Source of the DNA: an uncultured Caldilineaceae bacterium
GTDB taxonomy: Bacteria; Chloroflexota; Anaerolineae; Caldilineales; Caldilineaceae
Direction: 5' to 3'
Length of the DNA: 64,000 bases
Assembly (NCBI GenBank): GCA_951813625.1
Contig: CATOTS010000022.1
Span: 62,001 to 126,000, forward strand
Of the stretch, positions 1-7,821 are shown one piece after another (the first letter of the stretch is position 1; each line of letters opens with the position of its first letter). Below the pieces are notes generated by a model. It saw only the letters and a list, made by a program, of their open reading frames with translations, ran no database searches and was not told the origin of the DNA. The translations under genes and the position numbers were made by a program.

Positions 1-62
1 TGCCTGTAAATCGAGCGGGGAATCCGGCAGGTTATCCTGCGTCTTGCTTCCGGCTCCTTCGG

Positions 63-1199
63 TCACTGTTCAAGCCACTTGGCGCGACCGTACTTGGCCT
101 GGAAATAGACGTATTCCTCTTGCCGGGGCACGGCAACGTTGCCGGTGGAAGGGCAACGGGCGATCGCGTCTTCGACGATATCCACGCCCAGGCCCGGCGC
201 ATCCGGCACAACGATCGCGCCGTCGACAATCTCAGGCTGCGGCTGCATCACCTCGTACCGCTGGGGCGCGTCGTCTTCCAGGTGCTCCAGGATCAGGAAG
301 TTGGGCAGCGTCGCCAGCAGATGCACTGCCGCCATCTCCGCCACCGGCCCCAATGAGCCGTCGTGGGGCGCAAAGCCGATCCCGTGCGCTTCGGCCATCG
401 CCGCCATCTTCTTCATTTGCATCAGGCCGCCGGCCCGGCCCGTGTCCGGCTGGATTACATCCACGATCTCCCGTTCGATCAGCTCACGCACACCGTAGAT
501 CTGCGCATGGCGCTCCCCCGCCGCGATCGGCAGATTGACATGACGGGCGACTTTGGCCAGGTTCTCGACGTGCTCGGGCGGTACAGGGTCCTCGTAGAAG
601 AGCAGGTCGAACTCCTCCAGCGCCTGGCCGACGCGGATCGCATCGCGCACGCTGAACCAGGGCGGGCCGTGAACATCGGCCATCAGATCGATCTGCGGGC
701 CGACCGCTGCGCGCAGCGCGCGTATCTTCGCAATCGGGTTGTCCACCCCGCCGGTCTTGAGGCCGCTGAAGCCGCGGTCAACCAGCTCCTGCGCCCGTTC
801 CGGCGTGTGAGCGTGCGCGTAGAGCCTTATCCGGTCGCGAATCTTGCCTCCCAGCAGATTCCAGACCGGCACGCCCAGCGCCTTACCTTTGATGTCCCAC
901 AGCGCCATTTCGATGCCGGTCAGTGCGCCGCCGCCCACGATCCCGGTCATGCCGTGACCCATCATCGCCAGGTAGAGCTTCTGCCAAATCCGCTCAATCT
1001 GAAATGGGTCCTCGCCAACCACGACATCGCGCAGATCGCGGATCGCAGTCTCCACCACACGCGGCCAGCCGGACGCCTCGCCGACGCCGTGGATACCCTC
1101 GTCGGTGATGACCTTGACGAAGAGCCAGTTCCGCTTGGTCCAGCCGCCGCCGGGCACCCCGGCATGCATGAGGTAGGTCTTGATGTCGCTTATCTTCAT
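63..1199 (-). CDS. Mandelate racemase/muconate lactonizing enzyme family protein (enolase superfamily, galactonate-dehydratase-like)
   Basis: A 378-residue protein of the enolase superfamily, which abstracts a proton alpha to a carboxylate; members of this subgroup dehydrate sugar acids in the cytoplasm. The N-terminal capping domain covers about residues 1-120 and the barrel follows. Metal ligands are visible as D175 (LMADVHG), E203 (YEDPVPPE) and E229 (AAGERH), and a catalytic-type His is H279 in FAPHDGS. The second-strand motif is K148-T-G rather than a clear KxK, which points to the mandelate-racemase/galactonate-dehydratase side. The start lies 12 nt after the stop of the PhyH gene upstream, so the two are probably co-transcribed. 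The substrate cannot be read from sequence. The family is clear; the exact acid sugar is inference. Confidence 0.9.
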   Translation of the reverse strand: MKISDIKTYLMHAGVPGGGWTKRNWLFVKVITDEGIHGVGEASGWPRVVETAIRDLRDVVVGEDPFQIERIWQKLYLAMMGHGMTGIVGGGALTGIEMALWDIKGKALGVPVWNLLGGKIRDRIRLYAHAHTPERAQELVDRGFSGLKTGGVDNPIAKIRALRAAVGPQIDLMADVHGPPWFSVRDAIRVGQALEEFDLLFYEDPVPPEHVENLAKVARHVNLPIAAGERHAQIYGVRELIEREIVDVIQPDTGRAGGLMQMKKMAAMAEAHGIGFAPHDGSLGPVAEMAAVHLLATLPNFLILEHLEDDAPQRYEVMQPQPEIVDGAIVVPDAPGLGVDIVEDAIARCPSTGNVAVPRQEEYVYFQAKYGRAKWLEQ

Positions 1200-1211
1200 C
1201 GAAATTCTGCC

Positions 1212-1976
1212 TTACTTTTCGCTGATTCCGGGCCAGTGCTTCCACATATCTGCCGGCGGCGGCTCGTCCTGTATGTCGTCGAGGTCGGCGCGGCAGAAGT
1301 CGTACAGAACGGCTTGGCGCACCCGGCGCGAGCGGTTGTGCCCGGCGCCGTGGCCGATGCGGTGGTGCCAGAGCACGACATCGCCGGCCGAGCCGTATGT
1401 GTGCACGGGGTCGATCTGCAACACGTTACGGTAGGTATCGGTGTCCCAGAACTCCCTCTCCTCTTCGAGCGGATTGAAGGTGTAGGCGGTCTTGAAGGTA
1501 TGATAGAAATGCTTGTGGCTGCCGGGCCAGATGGTGAAGCCGCCGCCGTCGGGCGGGACGTCGTCGACGTAGCCGACGACGCCGAGGTGGAAGGCGTGCG
1601 CGTCTACGTGGAAGTGGGCCGGTTTCGGCGTCGTGTCCGTATCCGGGAAGACGCAGTAGATGCCGCGGATCCTTTCCGGAGTCTTCAGGTTGGAGCCAAG
1701 CAGCTGCTTTGCCACGGCCTGTAGCTTGGGATTGCCGTAAAGGAGCTCGACCATCCACGGCTCGCGGCTGCGGTCGCGGTACTTCCAGGTGAAGCGCGAG
1801 TCGGGGAACGCGCCCACCCAGCTCCCCGGATCGTCGCGCTTCACCTCAGACGGCGCCGCATCCCACCAGGCATCCCTGGTCTGCGCCATCAGCGCAGGAT
1901 CCAGCACATCATGCAGGACCAGGTATCCGTTGTCTCGAAAGAAATCCACCTGCTCGACCGTCAATGTCTGACCCAT
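1212..1976 (-). CDS. Phytanoyl-CoA dioxygenase (PhyH) family protein
   Basis: A 254-residue Fe(II)/2-oxoglutarate-dependent oxygenase of the PhyH family. The iron facial triad is visible as H123-x-D125 in AHFHVDAHAF and H209 in HHRIGHGAG; an arginine a few residues later (R218-R220) would bind 2-oxoglutarate. The cupin strand GSAGDVVLWHH precedes the distal histidine, as is usual. A strong ribosome site (AGAAGGAAAGAG) supports the start at 1976. It lies directly upstream of the enolase-superfamily gene (12 nt gap) and downstream of a sulfatase, so it probably serves a catabolic operon. PhyH paralogues of unknown substrate are common in sponge and marine bacteria with such clusters. The substrate is unknown. 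Confidence 0.9.
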   Translation of the reverse strand: MGQTLTVEQVDFFRDNGYLVLHDVLDPALMAQTRDAWWDAAPSEVKRDDPGSWVGAFPDSRFTWKYRDRSREPWMVELLYGNPKLQAVAKQLLGSNLKTPERIRGIYCVFPDTDTTPKPAHFHVDAHAFHLGVVGYVDDVPPDGGGFTIWPGSHKHFYHTFKTAYTFNPLEEEREFWDTDTYRNVLQIDPVHTYGSAGDVVLWHHRIGHGAGHNRSRRVRQAVLYDFCRADLDDIQDEPPPADMWKHWPGISEK

Positions 1977-2075
1977 AGTGACTCTTTCCTTCTCCCCTAA
2001 TTGTCTGAACTATAGCCTTGTGCTCTCAGTCAACCACTGCCAACGCGGCGGTTCTTGAACGCTGGAAACCGCAAA

Positions 2076-3479
2076 CTAACCTGGGCCGGCGGCCGCGATC
2101 CGCATCGACGGATAGTGCGTGTTGTAGAGGCTGTGATCGCCCGATTCAACCACGATCTTCCACATCTGGCGCGTCATCGCCTGCAACTGTTCTGAATAGG
2201 CGGGATTCTGCGCCAGGTTGTTCGTCTCGTAGGGATCATCAGCGAGGTTGTAAAGCTCGTCGTAATCGAAGCCGTTGTGGACGAGCTTCCAGTCGCCGTC
2301 CCACAGAAGCCGCTGGCTGATAATATAGCGTCCGCCAAAGTATTCGGCAAAACCCCGCTGGTAATCGGACGTGTCGTGCGGGTCGGCCAGAACGGAGGCG
2401 AACGAGCGACCGTCGATTTCGGGCAGCGGCTGCCCGCCGGCCAGCTCCAGCAGCGTCTGGCCCACGTCCTGCAGGCCGACGCGGGCATCGCTCACAGCCG
2501 ACGCCGCCACACCGGGCCCTGCCACCACGAGCGGGATATTGTACGCCTCTTCGAAGGCGCCGATGTTCTTGCAGTAGAGACCGTGCGCGCCGAGAAAGTC
2601 CCCGTGGTCGGATGTCAGTACGACGATCGTGTTTTCCAGCTGGCCGGCGCTGTCCACGCGCTCCAGCAGGCGCCCGAACTGCTGGTCAATCTCGCTGATC
2701 GATGCGTAGTAGCAGGCCGCCGCCTCGCGATGCTCCCGCTCCGTCCAGTCGCTCCAGACCTGCGCGGCGCGCTTGTATAGATTCGGCTGACCGCCCAAAT
2801 CGTTGTCGAAGTTCGGCGGCAGCGGGACCGACTCGACGTCGTACTGCGCGAAGGCGTCCTCGTGGCAGAAAAAGGGGTCGTGCGGTTCGGTGAAGCTGAC
2901 GAAGCAGCACCAGGGCGCGGTCTCTGCAAGCGCGGTGTCGAGAAAGGAGAGCGCGGCGTCGGTCTTCCTTCCCATGCCGCGCGCGGCGGCCGGCAGATCG
3001 CATACGCCGTAGAAGCGGTTCGGCTCGTAACCGGGCGGGCTTTCAAGAAAGCGCTCCAGCGAAAAGTTGGCCGTGCTCCAGTCGGTCTGCCCGGTGAGCG
3101 CGTCCTGCTGCTGCCAGCCGAAGCGGGTGAGCTCGTTGGAGCGCTCGACATGCCACTTGCCGAAGTAGCCGGTCGTGTAGCCGGCCTCCGCCAGTCGCTG
3201 CGCCCAGTGGGGATGTTGCGAGCGCAGGACGGCCTGGTCGTCGTCAACCGTATGCACTACGTAGAGAACGCCGTGATTATGCGGCAGCAGCCCGGTCATC
3301 AGGCTGGCGCGCGCGGGCGAGCAGACCGCGTTGGGCGTGTACGCGCGGCGGAAGCGCACACCCCTGGCCGCCAGCCGGTCCAGGTGCGGTGTCTGGCACG
3401 GGTTGTCCGGCTCCAGCACGCGGCCCTGCATCTGGTCGGTCATCAGGAAGAGAATGTTGGGGCTTGTCATGCGTATCAT
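2076..3479 (-). CDS. Type I sulfatase (alkaline-phosphatase superfamily)
   Basis: A 467-residue arylsulfatase/choline-sulfatase-type enzyme that hydrolyses sulfate esters. The N-terminal metal site NILFLMTDQMQ is followed by the sulfatase signature C53-S-P-A-R in AVCSPARASLMTG, where the Cys is expected to be converted to formylglycine. Further metal residues appear in LTSDHGDFLGAHG and the substrate-binding lysine region follows. There is no signal peptide, so a cytoplasmic location is likely. M4 (MTSPNILF) is an alternative start. The left end of a MITE-like element lies only 14 nt upstream of the start, so the native promoter has probably been displaced or supplied by that element. No formylglycine-generating enzyme is seen in the window. 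Confidence 0.93.
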   Translation of the reverse strand: MIRMTSPNILFLMTDQMQGRVLEPDNPCQTPHLDRLAARGVRFRRAYTPNAVCSPARASLMTGLLPHNHGVLYVVHTVDDDQAVLRSQHPHWAQRLAEAGYTTGYFGKWHVERSNELTRFGWQQQDALTGQTDWSTANFSLERFLESPPGYEPNRFYGVCDLPAAARGMGRKTDAALSFLDTALAETAPWCCFVSFTEPHDPFFCHEDAFAQYDVESVPLPPNFDNDLGGQPNLYKRAAQVWSDWTEREHREAAACYYASISEIDQQFGRLLERVDSAGQLENTIVVLTSDHGDFLGAHGLYCKNIGAFEEAYNIPLVVAGPGVAASAVSDARVGLQDVGQTLLELAGGQPLPEIDGRSFASVLADPHDTSDYQRGFAEYFGGRYIISQRLLWDGDWKLVHNGFDYDELYNLADDPYETNNLAQNPAYSEQLQAMTRQMWKIVVESGDHSLYNTHYPSMRIAAAGPG

Positions 3480-3493
3480 TCAAATCTCATCTG

Positions 3494-3806
3494 GTAACTA
3501 CTCAGCCGCAATCAGTCTGTGACCCTGAATGAGGCGAGCGAAGGTGTTTTCTCTCTCTCTTCGCTCCGCGTTACGTTCTCCTTGCTTTTTGGACGGTCGG
3601 GCCTTCGGCCCTCCCTTGTGCGGGGGGACTCCCCCCGCAACGCCCCCCTCCAAAACCAGCGCTCACCGACAGTACGTCGTCATTCCTGCAATGCGGCTTA
3701 TCCAACGTGGTGGCGGCCAACCGAATACGCAATCAGACAATCTGAATGGCGGCGGGGATGAAGCACTACTGGTCGAGACAGACGCTGCATGTGGCTCAGT
3801 AGTTAC
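3494..3806 (+). mobile_element. MITE-like element, family A copy 1 (complete)
   Basis: A 313-bp non-coding element with near-perfect terminal inverted repeats: gtaactactcag at 3494-3505 and ctcagtagttac at 3795-3806 (11 of 12 positions complementary). It contains, in order, a gcgagcgaaggtgttttctc stretch, the double-hairpin core (3591-3655), a segment tccaacgtggtggcggccaa and the palindrome-containing end caatcagacaatctgaatgg. The same order appears inverted at 9519-9825, truncated at 26867-27079 and partly at 58480-58725. It encodes no transposase, so mobilisation would need an element elsewhere. No clear target duplication is visible. Confidence 0.8.
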
Positions 3807-3881
3807 CTTATCTGAATGGTCATTGCCGGCCCGGCGACAAAGTCAACAGGAGGCCTGTTTGTGTCCTCCATATCGTTTGAC

Positions 3882-5519
3882 TCAATAGCCGACAGCGTAG
3901 CCGTCGCGGCGCGGGTCGGATCCTCCGATCAGCGCACCGGATTCGGGGTGCACCATGATCGCCTGTGCGCTGCCCGAGCCGCCCCAATCGCCTACCATCT
4001 CGAGTTCGTGTCCTCTCTGTTCCAGGCCATCCTGGACCGAGGCGGGGAAGCGGTCCTCCAGCTGGAGGTTGTTGGAGCAGACGTGGGGTATGGTGGACTC
4101 CATCGGGTTCTGCAGGCTGCGCCAGCGCGGCGCGGCGACGGCCTCCTGCGGCGTCATGCCGAAATCGAGCATGTTCGTCAACAGCTGTAGATTGGTCTGG
4201 ACCTGTGTGTCGGCTCCCGGTGTCCCACAGGTCAGCAGCGGCCTGCCGTCTTTGGTGACGATGACAGGATTCATCGTGTGGCGCACGCGTTTGCCCGGCA
4301 TCAGACAGTTGGGGTGCCCCTCTTCGAGATGCCAGTAGGTCATTCGGTTGTTGAGCAGGATGCCGGTGTCACCGGCGATCAGGCTTGACCCGAAACCGGA
4401 CTGGATGCTCTGCAGGATACAGACCAGATTGCCGGCCCGATCCGCGGTACAAAAACAGGTCGTGTCCTCGTGCGCTTCCGGTCCGCCGGCCGCGACATCG
4501 ACCGCCGCGCGGCCCGGGTCGATGCGCTCCGCCCGCGCCGCGGCATAGGATTTGGAGAGCAACCCCTCCAGCGGAATGTCGACCCAATCCGGGTCGGCCA
4601 TGTAGCTCTCGCGGTCGGCGAAGGCGAGTTTCTTGGCCTCCACCATCAGGTGGACGGCTTCAGCGCTGTTGCAGCCCATGCTCTGCAGGTCGAAGAGTTC
4701 GACGATGTTCAACTCCTGCAGCAGGATGTGGCCGCTCGAATTGGGCGGCATCTCGTAGACGTCGTAGCCGCGATAGTTGACGTGGATCGGTTCCGCCCAA
4801 TGGGCGTGGAAGCCGGCGAGGTCCTCATGCGTGAGGAGACCGTCGCGCTCGCGGCTGAACTCTGCGATGGCGCGGGCGATCTCACCCTCGTAGAATGTCT
4901 TTCGTCCATCGCGCGCGATCTGGCCCAGCGTCGCGGCGAGGTTGCAGTTCCTGAGCAACGCCCCCGTCTGCAGCGGCTCACCATCCCTGGTGAAGACGCC
5001 GCGCGTGAACGGGTCGGCGGCAAAACTTTCGTGTTCCGCCCGCAGCTGCTCCGCCAGCAGATGGCTGACCGGAAAGCCATCTTCGCAGAGCGCGATTGCA
5101 GGCCGGAAGACTTCGTCAAGCGGCAGCGCGCCGTAGCGTCGATGCGCCAGCAGCCAGCCGTCGACCAGGCCGGGCACCGAAACAGAGCGCATGCCCTTCA
5201 TCGGGATGCCGCCGTCGTCCAGGTAGCGTTCGCGGGTGGCCGCCGCCGGCGCGGGGCCGGTCGCGTTCACGGCAGAGACCTGTCCGGTCTCCGCCCAAAA
5301 GATAAGGATAAAGCCATCCCCGCCGACCCCGGAGCCGGCCGGCTCGACCGCGCCCAACGCGGCCGCGGTGGCGATGGCCGCATCAACCGCGTTGCCGCCT
5401 GCCATGAGTGTCTGAATTCCCGCCTGCGAGGCGAGCGCATGCCCCGACGCGACCATGCCGTTCCTGCCCATCACAGACGGGCGGAAGGCTTCTGCCGTTA
5501 TGCCGTGAGGCGACTGCAT
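3882..5519 (-). CDS. ggt: Gamma-glutamyltransferase (GGT-1)
   Basis: A 545-residue N-terminal-nucleophile hydrolase of the gamma-glutamyltranspeptidase family, which cleaves gamma-glutamyl bonds of glutathione and related compounds after self-cleavage into large and small subunits. The family motif GGNAVDAAIA is at 41-50 and SGVGGDGF at 63-70. The predicted processing nucleophile is T354 in HEDTTCFCTADRAGN. Instead of the usual THxS it reads TCFC, so substrate preference may differ. No signal peptide is evident. A good Shine-Dalgarno (GGAGGT, 5 nt) supports the start. It lies 68 nt downstream of a second, divergent paralogue and is probably in the same operon. Cephalosporin-acylase-type activity is a possible alternative for this superfamily. 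Confidence 0.92.
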   Translation of the reverse strand: MQSPHGITAEAFRPSVMGRNGMVASGHALASQAGIQTLMAGGNAVDAAIATAAALGAVEPAGSGVGGDGFILIFWAETGQVSAVNATGPAPAAATRERYLDDGGIPMKGMRSVSVPGLVDGWLLAHRRYGALPLDEVFRPAIALCEDGFPVSHLLAEQLRAEHESFAADPFTRGVFTRDGEPLQTGALLRNCNLAATLGQIARDGRKTFYEGEIARAIAEFSRERDGLLTHEDLAGFHAHWAEPIHVNYRGYDVYEMPPNSSGHILLQELNIVELFDLQSMGCNSAEAVHLMVEAKKLAFADRESYMADPDWVDIPLEGLLSKSYAAARAERIDPGRAAVDVAAGGPEAHEDTTCFCTADRAGNLVCILQSIQSGFGSSLIAGDTGILLNNRMTYWHLEEGHPNCLMPGKRVRHTMNPVIVTKDGRPLLTCGTPGADTQVQTNLQLLTNMLDFGMTPQEAVAAPRWRSLQNPMESTIPHVCSNNLQLEDRFPASVQDGLEQRGHELEMVGDWGGSGSAQAIMVHPESGALIGGSDPRRDGYAVGY

Positions 5520-5587
5520 CCTGCACCTCCAGATGACTGAATTGCACTGGCTGGCGACCCCAGCTCATGTCCGCCGGCCACCGCTGC

Positions 5588-7324
5588 CTAGCGCCCCATC
5601 GCGTATGCGATCTGCCCGCGCGGCGACGCCCCGGCTGAAATGAGACCGCTCTTCGGATCGAAAGTGATCGCCAGCACCTTTCCGTGGCTCCAGGCCCCGC
5701 CCAGCGAAACCTTGTGCCCCCGTCCTGCGAGCTCTGCGCGTACAGAATCAGGAAGGCGCGCCTCCAGTGTGAGGCTCCCGGGCTTGGCGTTGTGCGGGTA
5801 GAAGGAGTTGGGGAAATGGTTGGTATGAAAGCTCGGCGCGTCGATCGCCTCCTGCAAGTTCATGCCGAAGTCGATCGCGTTGAGGAAGAACTGCAGCGTC
5901 CACTGGTCCTGGCTGTCGCCTCCGGGCGTTCCGAAAGCCATGAAGGGCTCACCGTCCTTCGTGGCGAGTGAGGGCGTCAGCGTGGTGCGCGGCCGTTTGC
6001 GCGGCGCAAGCGCGTTGGCGTGCTCCTGGTCCAGGTAGAACATCTGCCCGCGCGTTCCCAGGGGGAAGCCCAGCCCTTCGATGACCGGCGAAGACGGTAT
6101 CCAGCCTCCGCTCGGTGTAGCCGCCATCATATTGCCTTCGCAATCGATGGCATCGACATGTGTCGTATCGCCGGTGTAGACGTGTGAATCGCCTTCCTCA
6201 TGCTTCAGGGTCCTGGCCGGCGCGTCACCGGGCCGCAATTCCAGCGACGCGCTCTGCTCGTCGATTAGCGAGCGGCGCGCGGCCGCGTACTCCTTGGAGA
6301 GCAGGCGGTCGAGCGGCACGTCCACGAACTCCGGGTCGCCGTAGTACTGTTCCCGGTCGGCGAATGCCAGTTTCGACGCTTCAACCACGGTATGGATGTA
6401 GTCGACCGAATTGTGCCCGAGCGCGGCGAGGTCATAGCCTTCGAGCAGCGACAGCTGCTGCAGGAAGACGGGGCCCTGGCACCAGGTGTTGCACTTGTGT
6501 ACGTCGTAGCCGCGGTAGTTCAATGTGACCGGCGATTCGATTCGGGTAGCGTAATCGTGGAAGTCGGCCTCGGTCAGCAGGCCGGCGTTGTCCTTCCCGC
6601 TGGCGTCGCGGACCTTGGTATCGCGCTGGAAGGCGACAATCTTTTCGGCAATTGGGCCTTTGTAGAAGACATCGCGGGCCGCGGCAATCGCAGCTTCGCG
6701 GCCAAGGTGGCTGCTGCGGATCTCCGCGTCGACCGTCGTCTTGAATGTTTCAGCCCAGTCCTTGTTGACCAGGAACTCGCCCACCTCCGGCAGGCGTCCT
6801 TCCGGAAAATAGATGCGCGCCGAACTGGGCCATTCGTTCTCGAATTTCTCCTTCAGCCCGGCGAGCGAGCGGCGCAACCCCGGATAGACGGGAAACCCTT
6901 CCTCGGCCATTTCTATGGTCGGCTCTAGCACGTCTCTAAGCCGCAGGCGCCCGAAATGCTGGAGAGCGGTCGTCCACGCGCTGAACGAGCCCGGTACGGT
7001 CGCCGGCAGAAAGCCATCGCCTGGGATGATGTCGATTCCCTGCGACTTGAACCACGCGATCGTGGCGGCCTTGGGCGCGTAGCCCTGCCCGTTGATGGCG
7101 TAAACCCGCTTCTGCCGCGCACAATAGATCAGGATTGGCACCTCGCCGCCAATGCCGTTCGATTGCGGCTCGAGCAGGTTGACCGCGATCCCGGCGGCGA
7201 CACCGGCATCGACGGCATTGCCGCCTTTCTCGAACATACGCATGCCCGCGGCGGCAGCGAGATAGTGGCCTGCCGTTGCGACGCCGAAACGGCCCATGAA
7301 CACTGGTCGTGTTGTAAAAGACAT
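5588..7324 (-). CDS. Gamma-glutamyltransferase family protein (GGT-2)
   Basis: A 579-residue paralogue of the neighbouring GGT. An upstream in-frame extension to 7462 overlaps the preceding gene and looks spurious. The start at 7324 (MSFTTRPVFMG) has GGGGAAA as a ribosome site. Conserved features are GGNAVDAGVA (34-43), NGIGGEVPILI and the self-processing site GDTTHVDAID with T388 as predicted nucleophile. It differs from GGT-1 in the large-subunit insert (about residues 170-250) and in the small-subunit loop SGGWIPSSPV. It lies 56 nt after a quinol-monooxygenase-like gene and 68 nt before GGT-1, so all three are likely co-transcribed. The function is hydrolysis or transfer of gamma-glutamyl-like amides; the real substrate is unknown. 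Confidence 0.9.
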   Translation of the reverse strand: MSFTTRPVFMGRFGVATAGHYLAAAAGMRMFEKGGNAVDAGVAAGIAVNLLEPQSNGIGGEVPILIYCARQKRVYAINGQGYAPKAATIAWFKSQGIDIIPGDGFLPATVPGSFSAWTTALQHFGRLRLRDVLEPTIEMAEEGFPVYPGLRRSLAGLKEKFENEWPSSARIYFPEGRLPEVGEFLVNKDWAETFKTTVDAEIRSSHLGREAAIAAARDVFYKGPIAEKIVAFQRDTKVRDASGKDNAGLLTEADFHDYATRIESPVTLNYRGYDVHKCNTWCQGPVFLQQLSLLEGYDLAALGHNSVDYIHTVVEASKLAFADREQYYGDPEFVDVPLDRLLSKEYAAARRSLIDEQSASLELRPGDAPARTLKHEEGDSHVYTGDTTHVDAIDCEGNMMAATPSGGWIPSSPVIEGLGFPLGTRGQMFYLDQEHANALAPRKRPRTTLTPSLATKDGEPFMAFGTPGGDSQDQWTLQFFLNAIDFGMNLQEAIDAPSFHTNHFPNSFYPHNAKPGSLTLEARLPDSVRAELAGRGHKVSLGGAWSHGKVLAITFDPKSGLISAGASPRGQIAYAMGR

Positions 7325-7380
7325 GGTCTTGTTTCCCCTACTCAGGCGATTGGCCGAGTCCCGGAGCGACCGGCTTCGTG

Positions 7381-7704
7381 TTATTTCTTCCAGTCGTTGC
7401 CGGGCGGCCAGATGACGGAGGCTCCAATGGCGCGGCCTTCTTCGGGCTTCTCGGCAACCCAATCATCGACGGCGTCCCGCCACCTGATGAAGTGGGGCGT
7501 CTCCATGTGCGCCTGGAACGCGGCCTCGTCAACATAGACCTCGTAGAGCCAGATCTTGTTCGGGTCGTCGCCATCCTGGATGACATCAAATCGCAAACAA
7601 CCGGGTTCGTTCTTCATCGAGCCTTTGGCATCCAGCAACATCTCTTCTATGAACCTTTCTTTGAATTCTGCTTTGATCTTGATTGGGGCGATGATGACGT
7701 ACAT
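7381..7704 (-). CDS. Antibiotic biosynthesis monooxygenase (ABM/YgiN-like) domain protein
   Basis: A 107-residue single-domain protein of the dimeric alpha/beta-barrel ABM fold (YgiN quinol monooxygenase type). Typical blocks are visible: VIIAPIKIKAEFKERF at the start, NEPGCLRFDVIQDGDDPN in the middle and YEVYVDEAAFQAHMETPHF, the classic second strand-helix signature. The ribosome site AAGGAGA is well placed. Members oxidise quinols or act in catabolic side reactions without cofactors; the role here is not determined. It starts a likely operon with the two GGT genes, which suggests a function tied to their substrate, but that is inference from spacing alone. Confidence 0.88.
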   Translation of the reverse strand: MYVIIAPIKIKAEFKERFIEEMLLDAKGSMKNEPGCLRFDVIQDGDDPNKIWLYEVYVDEAAFQAHMETPHFIRWRDAVDDWVAEKPEEGRAIGASVIWPPGNDWKK

Positions 7705-7821
7705 GGCCGTCTCTCCTTGTGCGGTGGCCGGCGAATCGAATTTGCTCCCGTGCGCTAGCCTATCACAGTTCGGGAGAGACAGCGATTCAAACGAGTGTGG
7801 CGCCGCTGGCTTAGTCGTGAA

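Noticed and set aside
363..1724. Plus-strand 453-codon frame across the enolase-superfamily and PhyH genes
   Set aside because: It spans two genes with clear families on the other strand and carries no motif of its own; a mirror of high-GC coding.
7325..7462. N-terminal 46-residue extension of GGT-2
   Set aside because: It overlaps the ABM gene on the same strand, is rich in Arg and lacks homology; the ATG at 7324 has a ribosome site.
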